Shown here one piece after another: positions 44,157 through 56,260 of a stretch of DNA of 64,000 nt. Under the pieces are notes generated by a model. That model was not told where the DNA came from, ran no database searches, and worked only from the letters and a program-made list of their open reading frames with translations. Each line of letters opens with the position of its first letter. Within the stretch, counting starts at the first letter, position 1. The stretch lies in the NCBI GenBank assembly GCA_032209605.1, contig JASFXZ010000043.1, forward strand, positions 1,846,819-1,910,818. The letters run 5' to 3'. The stretch comes from Mactromeris polynyma (lineage: Eukaryota > Mollusca > Bivalvia > Venerida > Mactridae). Position numbers and translations under genes: made by a program.

Positions 44157-46110
44157 CTAAAATACAACTTTCAAAGCCAGCATTTTAAAATGCAAATCTT
44201 CCTGACCAAAAATTCCTGAATTATTTATACCTGCAACATAATATTCTTTCTGACTTGGCAAATACATCCAGTCAACAATGCTACTAACAAAATTACAACC
44301 TGTCCAAATAATAGGCCAGAAAGTTGCTGATTTCCACAACGGTACGACTAAAATTCCACTTGCTTTGTCATGTGACATTTTACAAAAAAAACTAGAAATC
44401 AAATTTACTGGTGGTACAAATAACCCGAATTTGCCTTTCCAATTTATACTGAATGCGTCTACCCCTGTGCAAAATGGATTCCAAAATCTGCTATAAAAAA
44501 TAGGTAATTTTGCATTGTGATGTGATGCAAACCAGTCTATATCCAATGTACCCCATCTTCCAATGATGTAATTAACTATAAAGGGAGACAATCCCCAATC
44601 ATCACTTTCTACTATCTTTGACAAATAATCTGCCTTTTCTTTATTTTCCCTTGGAATCCATTCTATGTTTAAAATGATAGAATTATTAACACAAAAAGAG
44701 TGAATCTTAAATGCTATATCTTGTAAATCATTTTTCATGGACCCTTTTCCAATAATACTACTCACACCTTGATTATCTGTAAACCATTTCACCTTATTAG
44801 AAGCTAATGTATCTTTCAATGATTTCAAAACTCTGTATACTGCCACCAATTCCCTCCACGTTGAGGATTTTTTGGCTTCTATGTAGTCCCATATTCCATG
44901 GGCAATCCCATTGTCAGTGTTCACCTCATAACCAGAATATGTTACATTACAAGCATCACTATAAACAATCTTGGAACAAACTGGACTTTTACCTAAAAAT
45001 CTATGATTTATTTCAGACAAGTTTGATTTCCAAAAGGATAATTGTTCCATGCTTTCAAATGACAGCTTGATACACGAATGCCAAGTATTTGCTAAGCAAA
45101 TGTCAATGCTTAAATATCTAGTCATAAACTGACACAAACTTCCCAGTACAACATACATAGAAATCATCTGTCCTACAAAACTGGCTACTTTCTTAACAAA
45201 AACTCTCCTGTGTTTCCTTAGGTCTTTCTCAATATCTGAAAGAGTACTTAATGCCCTTTCTATTCTCTTATAAGGTATGAATATACAAAAATCCCTAGCA
45301 TTTAAATTTGCTCCCAATTTTTTCAAGATTTTGAACAGGATTCCACTGTGATTTTCTGCGTTCGGTACAAAACCAGACAAAATTAAATCATTCTTGACTG
45401 AAACAGCATCATTTTTACAGGTTTCATATGTATCATTGCATCCAAATCCAGCATCTAAAAATAATAAAACCCTTTTTCCCTCATTACGCCACTTTGCAAT
45501 AAGCGGGCGTGTCAATTTTACAAAGCAATAAGGTGCTGTGGAAATACCAAATGGTAAAACCAAGAATTTGTAAAAGGTTTTATCTCACCTTCATTCACCC
45601 ATGAGAACCCTAAAAAATATGTATGTGGTGGATAAATTGTAATAAAATGATAAGCACTATGTATATCAAATTTGAACATGAAAAGTTAGGTTTTAGAAAT
45701 TCTAAAGCAACTTTCAAATCTTCATAGTTAACAGACTGTTTCCGTAAATGCTGATTTACCGACCTAAGATCTAAAATCAATCTTTTCTTTCCACTGTTCT
45801 GAATAGATACAGTTAATGGATTGACAACATGAGGCGAATTACCACAAACTTCAATCAAACCTCTGTCTAAAAGACCATTTATCGCCTCAGAAACAAACAT
45901 GATTCTTTCTTTGCTGACAAATTGTTATCTAACAGCATTTTAGGCGGACATGAATATAACGGTAACTTGTATCCACTTACAATAATATCTAAAATATATT
46001 CGCTAGAGCCAATGTTCTTCCAAAACTGGAAATTGTTTTTGATTCGTAATAATCATTGGTAAATTTGCTATCAACACCGTTACTATAAATAGAACTATAC
46101 TCATCTTTCA
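44157..46110 (-). pseudogene. RT-RNase H of the DIRS-type element
   Basis: Readable blocks are YILDIIVSGYKLPLYSCPPK (about 46000), AINGLLDRGLIEV, KRLILDLRSVNQHL, FKFDIHSAYHFITIYPPHTY and FGISTAPYCFVKLTRPLIAK. The usual YLDDGFG box reads LFLDAGFG, with the second Asp replaced. The RNase H part has YSDACN, STWRELVAV, WFTDNQGVSSI and EWIPRENKEKADYLSK. A conserved tail has DIDWFASHHNAKLPIFYSRF and ILVVPLWKSATFWPII. Frameshifts occur near 45570 and 45650. The 468-codon remainder is open. Confidence 0.9.
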
Positions 46111-46112
46111 AA

Positions 46113-46873
46113 TTAGTGTCCTTTGTTAATGAACTCGCCCTGCTGACTGGGTCTATTGGCCGGACAATCCCTTCTGAAATGCTGGAAACTTCCACAAGAG
46201 AAGCAGCACCCTCTCCTTCCTGCGTTGAAGCCACGAAAATTGGCTGAAGTTCCTGGAAATGGCATGTTGTTTCCTGTCTGTAATGTTGCACCTCCCCATG
46301 ATTGTAATGGAGTGTTCTGATGACTAATAGCAAGAGGCCCGCCAGGTGTAACTGGAGAACGTTTAGCCTTTGCTTCCTTCTTTGATGTCAACTGTTTCCT
46401 TTTCCGGATAGCTCGATTTTCCGCTTTATTAATTCGAGACTCATCATCGCTGTCACTGGCGATTGGGTTTGTTTCATATAACTTCACAGTCTCCCAACCT
46501 CCTTCCGAGGTGTCCGCTATACGAATCAGTTTATTCCTCTTTTTCAGTTTATTGCAACACTCTTTGATAAGTTCTTCAGCATAAGGTAATTTGTTGTTGG
46601 AAATTGCCCATGCAACTTGTGTACAAGTCTGTTCAATATCTGAATTAAAATTGTACTGCACCTTATTTCCTTCACGTTTCCAATAAGTTTGTTAACTTCC
46701 GACTTCACTGTAATATAACTGTCTTCCACTTCCGCCCTTAAATGCACAATTTCATTTTGCTGAGTCTGCAATTTGTCCAAAACCTGTTGTATAGCATATT
46801 CTAACCGCCCAGTTCCCTGTAATTGACCTTCTCCAGAAGTGCCTGGTCTTCTCTCAGTATCACGGTCGTCCAT
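46113..46873 (-). pseudogene. gag-like protein of the DIRS-type element
   Basis: It starts MDDRDTERRPGTSGEGQLQG, then a coiled-coil-like VLDKLQTQQNEIVHLRAEVE. A frameshift near 46655 leads to QVAWAISNNKLPYAEELIKE, a basic stretch and the CCHC zinc knuckle CFSCGSFQHFRRDC near 46190. The product would bind element RNA. Confidence 0.85.
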
Positions 46874-47067
46874 TCGTAAAATAGCTTGAACAAAAAAATG
46901 TCTGTCCTACTGCACACACGTAATGCCCATCGCTGAATGCCAATTATTCCAACGTGGTCACCTTACTGACCACTAGTCACATGACCAACAAAACAAGTAG
47001 AGACTGACCAATCAGGGGAAATTAATTCTCAACTAATTCATTGCATTCAACCGTTGAGAAATTCATT

Positions 47068-49090
47068 TTTAAAAAGTTCGATGAGCAGAATTTTCGAAAC
47101 GATATTATGTCCTCAGGAATTAACATGAATGATACAATAGTAAATCCAAATGATGTCTTAAATGTATTTTATACTATTCTTAATCAAGTGTTGACCAAAC
47201 ATGCTCCGATTAAGCAAAAAAGAGTAAAACGCGAAAACCAACCAAATTGGTTTACTGAAGAAATAAAGAAATCAGTATACGAAAGAGATAAATGCCATAG
47301 AAATGGTAAATACGATGAATATAAGAATCTAAGAAATATACAACTGTCTTAATTAAAAAAGTAAAAAGGCATTTTTAATCAAGCAATTAAGGATAATAAA
47401 GATTCCAGTTTTATTTGGAAAAAATGGAAAGACATTTCACATTTGAATCAAATTAATGCAATTACGTTACCAGCACGATTACATATAGAAAATCGTGACA
47501 TTAATGGAGAACTCAATATTGTAAAATGAATTGAACAAACATTTTACAAATATAGCAGACATGATAAAAAACGTCATCCTTTAGTCCGGAACATTTTCTT
47601 GAAATAAAGAGTGTTTTAGACGCAAAGATAGGAAACAAAATGTTCCATTTAAGTTATATTACACCACTTGAAGTAAAACAAATCATTGATAAACTTGATG
47701 TTAGTAAATCTACTGGGCTCGATGAGATTGGTCCTAAAGTAATTAAACATTGCGGTGACACTATAACACTGTGTATTGCATTTATAATTAATAACAGTAT
47801 CCGAAAGAGGATCCAAATAGTTATCGTCCGATTTCAATACTGCCAACTATATCAAAAATCTTTGAAAGACATATTGCAAATCAAGTTAAATCTTACTTCC
47901 ATTCTACAAATGTTATACATGCAAAGCAGTCTGGTTTTAGGGAAAATCATTCCTGTAGTACTGCTTTAACCAGTTTAATAAGCTACATGGGTTAAAGATA
48001 TTGACAGTGGTAAACTTGTTGGTGCTATATTTCTTGACTTAAGAAAGCCTTTGATTTAGTGGATCATCAAGTTCTTTTACATAAACTAAAATTATATCAT
48101 TTTTCGGAAATGTCATTAGAGTTCTTTTAATCGTATCTAAGTAACAGAAAACAGTTAGTAAAATTTGGAAACATACACTCTGGCCTGCTTCCCATATCAT
48201 CAGGTGTACCACATGGATCCATACTAGGTCCACTATTTTTCTAGTATATATTAATGATATAGCATTTTGTAATAATACAAAACATGAAAATCTATTTATT
48301 TGCTGATGATTCAACTTTGCACGAATCAGGTAACAGTTTAACTAACATTGAATTTCAGCAGTAATCTAAACTTCGTCGTTGATTGGTGCAAAATAAATAA
48401 CATGTCTTTACATCCAAAATAAATCAAAATGCATGGTTATCGGCACGCCAAATAAGACAAAGCAAGCTGCCATTCTAAATTTAACTATCAATGGAATGGC
48501 ATTAGGAAGTGTAACTGTTCAAAAACTGCTTGGAATAGATAATAACTTAAAATGGCATACACAAATAAAGTTTGTATGCAAACAACTCAACTCTAAAATT
48601 TCGCTTCTAAAGAATATAATATTTTACGTATGTTTTACAATGCGTATATACTTCCAATACTTGACTATTGTTGTCATATTTGGGGCAAAGACAATATCGT
48701 CACATAAATAAAGTAAATACCTTGCAAAGAAGAGTTGCAAAAATTGTTCTTAAAAAACCCAAGCGATCGCCATCCAATGGATTATTACAGACTTTTACAG
48801 ACAGATGTAAATACCACTGTGGCGCTCTTGTATATAAAACGCGAAATGGTATGGCCACTTGTTACCTGACTGAGTTACTTGTTTTTGCAAATAATGACAC
48901 TATTCACTTCGATCGGCTTCAAAACAATGTATAAAGAAAACACCACGCAATAATTATTTTAAAGATTCGTTTTCTTATTACAGTATGAAGGTATGGAATG
49001 ACATTCCAGATGCCATAAGAAATGCGGAAAGGTTAACATCCTTTAAACACGAATATAAAACTCATCGCAGTAATTACGTTTCATTTAATT
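47068..49090 (+). pseudogene. LINE family C, linker and RT (right piece)
   Basis: It resumes FKKFDEQNFRNDIMSSGINM where the left piece stopped. KHAPIKQKRVKRENQPNWFT follows, then in shifting frames LDVSKSTGLDEIGPKVIKHC, PNSYRPISILPTISKIFERH, KQSGFRENHSCSTAL, DLRKAFDLVDHQVLLHKLKL, SSGVPHGSILGPLFFLVYIN and ADDSTLHES near 48300. The tail includes YYSMKVWNDIPDAIRNAERL. Many stops: an old, dead copy. It belongs to a different LINE group from A and B (GVPQGS-type RT). Confidence 0.88.
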
Positions 49091-49439
49091 AATTGTGACA
49101 TAATCTATAAATATATATATTATCACGGACATATAAACCGTTTATTTGTCCGTGATATTATGTTCACATCAATGAGTATGATATAATTGATCGAGTGTCT
49201 GTCGGTAAGTAAATTAATTGAATTAAATTGTTATATTGAATTAAATTGTTATGTTGAAATACAATGTGAAAATCTTATTTATATACATGTGATTATAGTG
49301 TGCAAATGTTAAATTTTAATTATTATTATGTTTTGTTTACAGAAGGCCACATTGAAAATATGATGTTTTTATGGTTTTATATTTATATCATAATGTGTAA
49401 CAACCTTCTTAAAATAAAGATGTTATTATTATTATTATT
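49091..49439 (+). mobile_element. 3'UTR and (TTA)n tail of LINE family C
   Basis: A perfect 11-bp stem (TATCACGGACA at 49121-49131, complement at 49147-49157) encloses a 15-nt loop. The element ends with AATAAAGATG and (TTA)n at 49413-49439, a simple-repeat tail rather than poly(A). Confidence 0.75.
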
Positions 49440-49990
49440 TATGTAATTCCGGTAGTAAATGCAGCCTACCAAGAATCCAAAAGAATTTTCAATCATTTGA
49501 TCCTGTGACCTATATTTTGACCTCAGATGACCCAGATGACTTAACTGGACCTAGATCTTTTTTAAGCATTTTTTTTTACCAAGTCTCATATAGATAAAGT
49601 AAAAAATGTAACATCTGGAGTGTTAACAAGCTTTTACCAATTTGACCAAGTGATCTAGTTCTTAACCCCAGGAGATCTTTATTATGTGTTAATTTCCTGT
49701 TAGATATAATTAATGCCATTGATAATTTCAACGATTAGGTCATATCAATCTTTGATCTCAATTAGTAATTTGCACAATGGGGCTGCATCTGTCATCCAAA
49801 AATATTTACTTCAAAGACTTAGCCAGCGACTTCAAACTTCTTGGAATGTTAATTCTTGCTCAAATTAAATTGACGTCACAAGAATTGCTGCACAGACAAT
49901 AAATACCTGGATTTGACCTACTTTAATATTGATTTTTACGCCTTGTACTGGTGAAAATAGCAGACTTGTGTACATAAAAAATGTCATGAT
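49440..49990. repeat. Bivalve interspersed repeat segment
   Basis: Landmarks GATCCTGTGACCTATATTTT + GACCTCAGATGACC and TTTGACCAAGTGATCTAGTT are typical of a high-copy bivalve repeat with recurrent GTGACCTA-TTTTGACC phrases. No coding function. Confidence 0.5.
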
Positions 49991-50042
49991 GTGATTGAAA
50001 TAGTCGAGCATGCTGTCCTTGAAAGCTCTTGTTTATCTTCCA

Positions 50043-50447
50043 GATGAGAATAACAGTTGCCAAAATAAGAGTAACAATTGCCAAGATGAGAATAACAATT
50101 GCCAAGATAATGATAAAAATTGCCAAGATGAGAATAACAATTGCCAAGATGATGATAAAAATTGCCTAGATGAGAATAACAATTGCCAAGATGATGATAA
50201 AAATTGCCTGGACGAGAATAACAATTGCCAAGATGATGATAAAAATTGTCTAGATGAGAATAACAATTGCCAAGATGATGATAAAAATTGCCTAGATGAG
50301 AATAACAATTGCCAAGATGATGATAAAAAGTGCCTAGATGAGAATAACAATTGTAAAGATGATAAAAAAAATTGCCTAGATGAGAATAACAGTTGCCAAG
50401 ATGATGATAAAAATTGCCTAGATGAGAATAACAATTGCCAAGATTAG
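50043..50447. repeat. 42-bp minisatellite with Cys-rich open frame
   Basis: About nine units of AATTGCCAAGATGATGATAA + AAATTGCCTAGATGAGAATA + AC. The plus frame 50010-50447 (145 codons) reads a 14-residue unit DENNNCQDDDKNCL with Cys every seventh residue; minus frames are also open (period divisible by three). No signal peptide and no flanking exon is evident, so it is most likely a noncoding minisatellite. Confidence 0.85.
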
Positions 50448-50813
50448 AAGAAAGAGATGAAAGACCCAAAGGTGAAGTGTACAAAACATTTTTATGTAGA
50501 AAACCTGGAATCAAATGTTAAGGAGAAAAAGTATGTTCTATGTGAAAAAAAAACCTGTCAGAATTATTATGTTTTGATAATCATTCATCCGACCAGTCAA
50601 CAAAATGTTTCTCGGATTGCTTATCGGCAGACAGTGTAGATGAAGATGACTCAATACAGATTGCGCCAAAATGTTTTGTCACTCAAAAAGACTTTGCCGA
50701 AATGGTTAACAGCCAGTTGGAAATGCTTCACATGAAAAAATGCAGAAAAAAGAAAAGGAAACAGTGATTAATAAAAAATCTAATTTTATGTTTTCAAACG
50801 CCTTAATTATGGA
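50448..50813. other. Open but unassigned stretch
   Basis: Frames such as MKDPKVKCTKHFYVENLESN, then KCFVTQKDFAEMVNSQLEML, look protein-like and are polar. They could be the degraded start of the Myb/SANT gene that follows, but no family is recognised. Confidence 0.25.
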
Positions 50814-51293
50814 ATGCAAATAAGAAGAAATGTTGATACAAATATAGCCCAAGATTTAGCATTTAATTCTTCAAAAAGCCATGAAGTGCTTTGGAATGAC
50901 ATTACCAAACAGATGAACAGTAATGCAATAAACATTTCAAGGGTACTGCTTACCAACAAATGGAAAGCGTTGAAAAAAATACAAAGAGCTAGGGGGTTGA
51001 CTCTAATAAGAAAACGATAACGAAAGAGTTGATTGGAAATATTTTGATTCCATCTACTGAACCTGCATTCACCATGGACACTTCTAAAAAGAGCCCCAAT
51101 GTGAAACTGAAATGAAACAGACTCATACTAGTGGTAAAAAGAGGAAAAGTACTTCATCAGACAAGGTCATTAAGGTTATTAAGGAGTCAATGAACAACTG
51201 CTGGACCAGATAAAATCGCAACATATGCAAAAATGACCCGAATGGACAGATTCTTGAACATCTTTGAAAAGTCTGTACTAGCGAAGAAGGATT
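50814..51293 (+). pseudogene. Myb/SANT-like DNA-binding protein fragment
   Basis: NSSKSHEVLWNDITKQMNSN followed by LLTNKWKALKKIQRARG has the Trp spacing and KW--LK pattern of Myb/SANT-like proteins encoded by Harbinger elements or derived host genes. In later frames a C-terminal-like KMTRMDRFLNIFEKSVLAKK is readable. Stops and shifts break it. It may belong to the Harbinger remnant at 53-58 kb or to a separate copy. Confidence 0.6.
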
Positions 51294-51715
51294 AATGCTT
51301 TTTAAAGTGGTGGTAAATACTTACCAAGACTGGTATCCTTGTCACTGTAAATTGGGGAAAAGTTTAATTTTCTCTACTATTTGCGCTCTTGCTTGTTCGC
51401 AAATTCAGAACTTTAGCATTTATTCATTATGTCTTATGAAAAAACAACTATCTAGTTTCACATTACAATTATGACTAAAATGGTGTACAGTGGCTAATTT
51501 TTGGCATTGCGATTTGCAAATATGTCCGGACACCATAAGATCGTGAAATAAAGCTTAAACGAAAATTATTTTGCCATGTACAGTATACATACTGGTATCT
51601 TTGTTACTACACAATTTGTTTTTTCATGTTTATTGCTGCCCAGCAGGCATACATTACTTAAGAAGTAATATTGTAGTCATTTGAAGCATACTGCTTTGTT
51701 TAATACAAGTTTATT
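51294..51715. other. Noncoding stretch
   Basis: No feature was recognised. Confidence 0.4.
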
Positions 51716-51850
51716 TTTAGCTCACCTGGCACAACGTGTTGATGATGTTTATAAAGGATTTTTAGGCAATGGTAGCCAGGTGACCGATATGTTTAAACTC
51801 TTGTTTAGTTTGAGATTTGCATATGCAACACTTTGTGCCGTTTACATGTA
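51716..51850. repeat. AGCTCACCTG-type bivalve repeat, partial
   Basis: TTTTTAGCTCACCTGGCACAACGTG starts the same family as 436-860; the copy is truncated soon after. Confidence 0.5.
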
Positions 51851-53204
51851 CAGTAAATACTCCACAACGGGTATCATCTGGCCCCGTGTTCACAAAGAAA
51901 AATGAGGATCAACTGATCCTGAAATTTGTTTCTTTGTTTTATGCAGCCAATATTTCTGAACAAAATGTTGTGACACATTACTTAATATTAAAACCCATTT
52001 ATATGCATAAAAAGGGTTCATTTTGGTGTGTAAATAATGAAAAAAATAATAAATAACGAAACTGATCGGATCAAGATTATTGGATGTTGTAAACAAAATC
52101 TAGACAACGTTTTCAACAGATCTCAAACCTCGGGAGCATTATGAAAAACAATTTAAATATAAATTTTGATCTTGATCCTTTATAAACACGTGACCTAAAT
52201 ATCAGACAAATTGTTGGTCCCGATTTTTCTTTTCTTTATTTAAATTCTGAATTCCGGGACCGTAATAAATAAAGAATATGCTTTGAGCATCAGTTTAACT
52301 TCACATCTGGATTTTGCGACCACCTGTATTAAGAGACTTCTTTTGACATGGACCCTGAGCGGTCTCCTAATATAGGTTTGACTGTACCAGGATAATTTGG
52401 TAATCCTTTATATTCGAGAATTCTATCTAAACCGGACTTCTTTACCAGTCCTCGAGGCAGCCAGTTTTTGCTATATATCAAACTGCTGTTATTTGTTAGC
52501 TCATCTCGTGGGGCATGCAGGACCTTTAGGTCTTGTTGTACATTCATTAACCTGTCTGACTTCATATAATTTTTTATATGACAATTAGTCCACTGACAGC
52601 TCTAGTAATTATTCTACTTTGTTAGTTGAAGTTACAACTCGGATTTATTGATAACAGTTAAAATAAAAAAGTATGATTTCACTTTTTGTTTTATTGACTT
52701 ATTACTATAGTTTGATACACTTGTTCTGTAACAAGGGTTTTCTTCATTTGTTGAAATAATACAATATGATTTCCCATTTAAAACACATGTTGGTCATAAA
52801 ATGAAAAATACACGCATTTCAACAATTTAGATGGTTACAGTAGCAACATTTTATGACATATTTTAAGTGGTATTTTACTCTACATTGACCCCCTCAGCAA
52901 CAGCCAACTCCCTACATCGTTGGCCAGTTTTTGTTCTTCCCAAAGGTGGCTGTTGTAGAGAGGTTGCACTGTAGACAATCTGAGCTTGTAAAGTGTTCTA
53001 TTTATTGGACTTAATCATATATTTATCATGACATGACTGGCTTTGGCCCAAAAACGTAATGCTCATAAATTTAATGAAATCGATAATATAATTATATATT
53101 CATAATATGACCTTACAAACTCACTGTTAATGTGGGTTCCTTTAGATTTCTTCGTCAGTTAATTCTTGTGAGTTAGTGAAAGTCTGTACACCTGTTATAA
53201 AAGT
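51851..53204. other. Noncoding stretch
   Basis: It contains CAACAGCCAACTCC...GGTGGCTGTTGTAGAGAGGTTG near 52910-52970, a phrase known to me from bivalve repeats, and an AACCGGACTTC block near 52430. No gene. The 3' end of the Harbinger copy should lie here, but its TIR was not found. Confidence 0.4.
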
Positions 53205-54559
53205 TTATCGCAAATTGTTCATTAGTTGCACTCGTCTACGAATACCGTCCTGTCGCTTATTGCCAATGTTTTGATACAGATTTGGGTGGTTGTCTTGGTC
53301 TGGAATTACAAACTGGTCAATATTAGCGTTTTCTAAAACACACATATTACTTAATATGCAAGCTGACATTATTGTTTGTGCAATTTCCTCAGGTTGGTGT
53401 AACGGTATTTATCTTATTCGCCAGAATCGTCCTTTCAAATGACCAATACACCTTTCAATAGTTTGTTTAGATGAAGAGAGTGTTCTGTTAAATCTGCGCT
53501 AGTCAAAATTTAGGCGACCATTGTCCTTAAAAGGAGTGATAAGCCGTTCTGTTAAAGGGTAGGCACTGTCTGCGACGACATACATGTTTGGTACTATACT
53601 GTCTCCAGTGTCGATCATTGCACACAACGAAGAATTTCTAAATACTCGAGCATCGTCAGAACATCCTGGCCATCCAACATAGGCATGTCTTATAAGAAGC
53701 TGGTCATCACACACTACCTGAAATGTATAGAAAAATTGTGTTAATCATCTTTTTAAAAAATCGTTTCATATAACACCAAAACAGTAGAAAACATCGTTTG
53801 TACGAATCCAGCTATTGATGGTTAAAGAAGACACCCATATGCCTCTTTGAGCACTGTTTCAGCCACAAATGGACAACTGGGTAGAACCACCGACCTTCGG
53901 CAAGCTAGCTGAATGGCTTCCACACATGAACGAGTCCGACCTGTGTTAACATCAGGTTTTTTTTCTTTGAAGGGGTCCTGTAAAAGGACGGGTCCTGTAA
54001 AAGGACCAACTCCCAATCGCCAAAACCTACCATTTTAATGATTTTCACAATGTGCTGGTTTACGCAACTAATTTATAGCGCTGCTTATACATGTATATCA
54101 CTCTGCTAAGTGCAATAGCTCTACTCATTGTAGTTATACAACACAAATAAGTAAGTGCACTTGTGTTTAATGTTGCATTTAAACAACAAACGGCATGATT
54201 GAGATTAAAAAGTGAAAACCTAACCTGTAATTGCATCGAGGGAAACCCTTTTCTGTTAATATAATCACTGTCTCCTGCAATCTTAAATGAAAGCCTGATG
54301 TGGGTACCATCTAATAAACCAATAATTCTTGGTAGTCCACTCCGTTGCTGAAATGAGGTGGCAATGCGTTGTTGTTCAGCGAAATCTGGCCAACCAATAA
54401 TCTGTAAACTAATTTACAGTACACACGTTATTTCTGAAATTGTATATGCATAATAAATTAATAATTTTTGTATGTGGTTTTACGCCGTTTTCATCAATAT
54501 CTCAGTCATATCAATAGGGTGAGACATAACAATTGTATTTACGATTTTAGCTGTAAAGC

Positions 54560-54650
54560 TGTTGATGGATAGGGGGACAATTATGCACAGAAGTATTAGC
54601 AGTGTTAATGACCTGGCGGTCGTGGGTTCAAGTCTTGTCAGGGGATGTAA
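54560..54650 (+). repeat. tRNA-derived SINE head (1)
   Basis: GGTCGTGGGTTCAAGTCTTG at 54618-54637 is a clean T-arm/B-box, preceded by TTAATGACCTGGC like an anticodon-arm relic. It lies in the transposase intron, close to the second head. Confidence 0.55.
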
Positions 54651-54763
54651 CTAAATAAGGTCTAAATATCTAAATTAATATACGGAAGATAGATAAATCC
54701 GTCAAAACTGTTTGCCGAATAACCTCCCGAAATCGCCCCCTGATCTGAGAAAGAATGTCTCAG

Positions 54764-54850
54764 TACCGGGATAGATTATAGAGCATTAGACTCTTAACCC
54801 CAAAGTTGTGGGTTCAAATACCGTCAGAGTGGAGGAGAGGGTGATATGAT
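54764..54850 (+). repeat. tRNA-Lys(CTT)-derived SINE head (2)
   Basis: GATAGATTATAGAGCATTAG + ACTCTTAACCCC + AAAGTTGTGGGTTCAAATAC follows metazoan tRNA-Lys (TAGAGCAT-AGACTCTTAATCTCAGGGTCGTGGGTTCGA), with CTT at the anticodon position (54793-54795). Mismatched stems mark it as a pseudogene/SINE. Confidence 0.65.
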
Positions 54851-55944
54851 GCAGTCCCCTCACTTTCTAAATTAAGGTCCCGATACTGGTTTATACATAA
54901 ACCCAGGAAGCTATGGAAGTCCTGGAGGGACATTTAAAATTAATATTTAAAATTTAAAACTTATTATTTAAAAGTTTATTCTTAATATTTAATTCTTAAT
55001 ATTTAAAATTTAGTTCTCTTATTTAATTGATCGTATTTTTCTACCAAAGTCAATTAGTCACGGGATTGTCATGCAAAAGTTCTTACGTCTGCGTTGCCTT
55101 TTAAAATCAAAGCACAAAAGTGCTGTGGGACGGTACCACTCGTCTCTGTAGCCAAGCTGGCAACTTGTTGCATACAAGTTTCCGTTTTGTAACTAGACAG
55201 TTTTATAATATCAAAGTATGTGTAAATAGGTAAGATGGTTTGCATGGAATATGAAACAAAACTAAAACATAAGACAAAAATGCGAAAAAGAATAAAAAAT
55301 TATTGAAAAATAGTAAACGTTTTTTCCAAAAGATCTTCAATCCGACTTGTTCTAGAAATGCTAGATTTACAAACCGAAATAAAGAAAAATGGTCAGTAAT
55401 AATGGTAGAACCTTATAATTGTAAAACAAGTGAAATGTTTGTCACAATTGAAAATAAATTAAATATAAAGATATCAGACCCTTTATGTAACGTCCGTGAA
55501 TATTTAATTAAAAAATGACATATTAAATTATATCAGCACTAACTTAAGAGTAAAATCAGTATACCTGGGCATAAAGTTATGATATCACTAGCTTGCTATA
55601 GGTGTTGAGTTATCTTGTTGTAGGGCCACGCCAAATTTTTTTGTTCTACCGATTGTTTCCCCCAAAAAATGGGGCGAGCGAAAAAATAATTTAAAATATA
55701 TTTTTTTAAACTCTTTTATTCGAGCGAGCGAAAAAAAAAGTATATTATGATATCAGTATGAAGCTGAAAAGGGTAATAGAAACTATAGAACAGGATACCC
55801 ACAGAAACTGACTAGATATCATGATGATAATTAGTGCCAACATTTTAAACATGATAGACAGACGCGACAAATGACAATATAAAGGTAAATTTTATAGAAT
55901 TTATTATGCCTGTATATACGTTTGAAACTAATAGCCTTTGCGAA

Positions 55945-56060
55945 TTGCACTTCAAAAGTGGGCCGAGTCGGACCCGAATGTGTGAACAACTTTGCCTATT
56001 CATTGCACTTCAAAAGTGAGCCGAGTCGGACCGGGCCGAGACTGTAAGTGGGCCGAGATG
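55945..56060. repeat. GGCCGAGTCGGACC repeats
   Basis: ATTGCACTTCAAAAGTGGGC + CGAGTCGGACC occurs twice 65 bp apart, followed by GGGCCGAGAC and GTGGGCCGAGATG. It is a GC-rich local duplication inside the long-TIR element. Confidence 0.7.
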
Positions 56061-56159
56061 ACCCTTTACCGGCTATGCGTAATCCAAAATAGTACTCTTC
56101 CGCTGATTGGCTGATTGGCTCATAGACTGCTCGACCCCATCAGTCATGAGGGGAATTTA

Positions 56160-56260
56160 AAATAACTTGGTACAATTGTTCACCACCATGAGACGGTGTG
56201 TCGCACGCAAGACCCATGCTCAAAGTTCAAGGTCACACTTAGAGGTCTTTTTTTATACCT
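56160..56260. repeat. Bivalve interspersed repeat segment
   Basis: GTCGCACGCAAGACCCATGC + TCAAAGTTCAAGGTCACACT + TAGAGGTC is a strongly recognisable piece of the AGCTCACCTG repeat family. Confidence 0.6.

Larger units (their letters stand above)
42619..47067 (-). mobile_element. DIRS/Ngaro-type tyrosine-recombinase retrotransposon
   Basis: A 4.4-kb insertion splits LINE C. In minus-strand order it has a gag-like gene with a zinc knuckle, RT-RNase H, and a tyrosine recombinase, the gene order of DIRS/Ngaro elements. It has no integrase or protease. No Dam-methyltransferase domain was noticed. Split direct repeats expected at the ends were not found by eye. Frameshifts in each gene make this copy defective. 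Confidence 0.88.

Noticed and set aside
49984..50514. 176-codon minus-strand His/Tyr-rich frame
   Set aside because: It is the opposite-strand reading of the 42-bp minisatellite.
53822..54016. 64-codon minus-strand frame in the Harbinger intron
   Set aside because: It lies between exons that splice in phase, and has no similarity to the transposase family.
54764..54850. Functional tRNA-Lys gene
   Set aside because: Stems are mismatched and acceptor ends do not pair; it fits a SINE head.
55303..55518. 71-codon plus-strand frame in the long-TIR element
   Set aside because: Polar, Lys/Asn-rich and without a motif; could be a relic but nothing supports a function.
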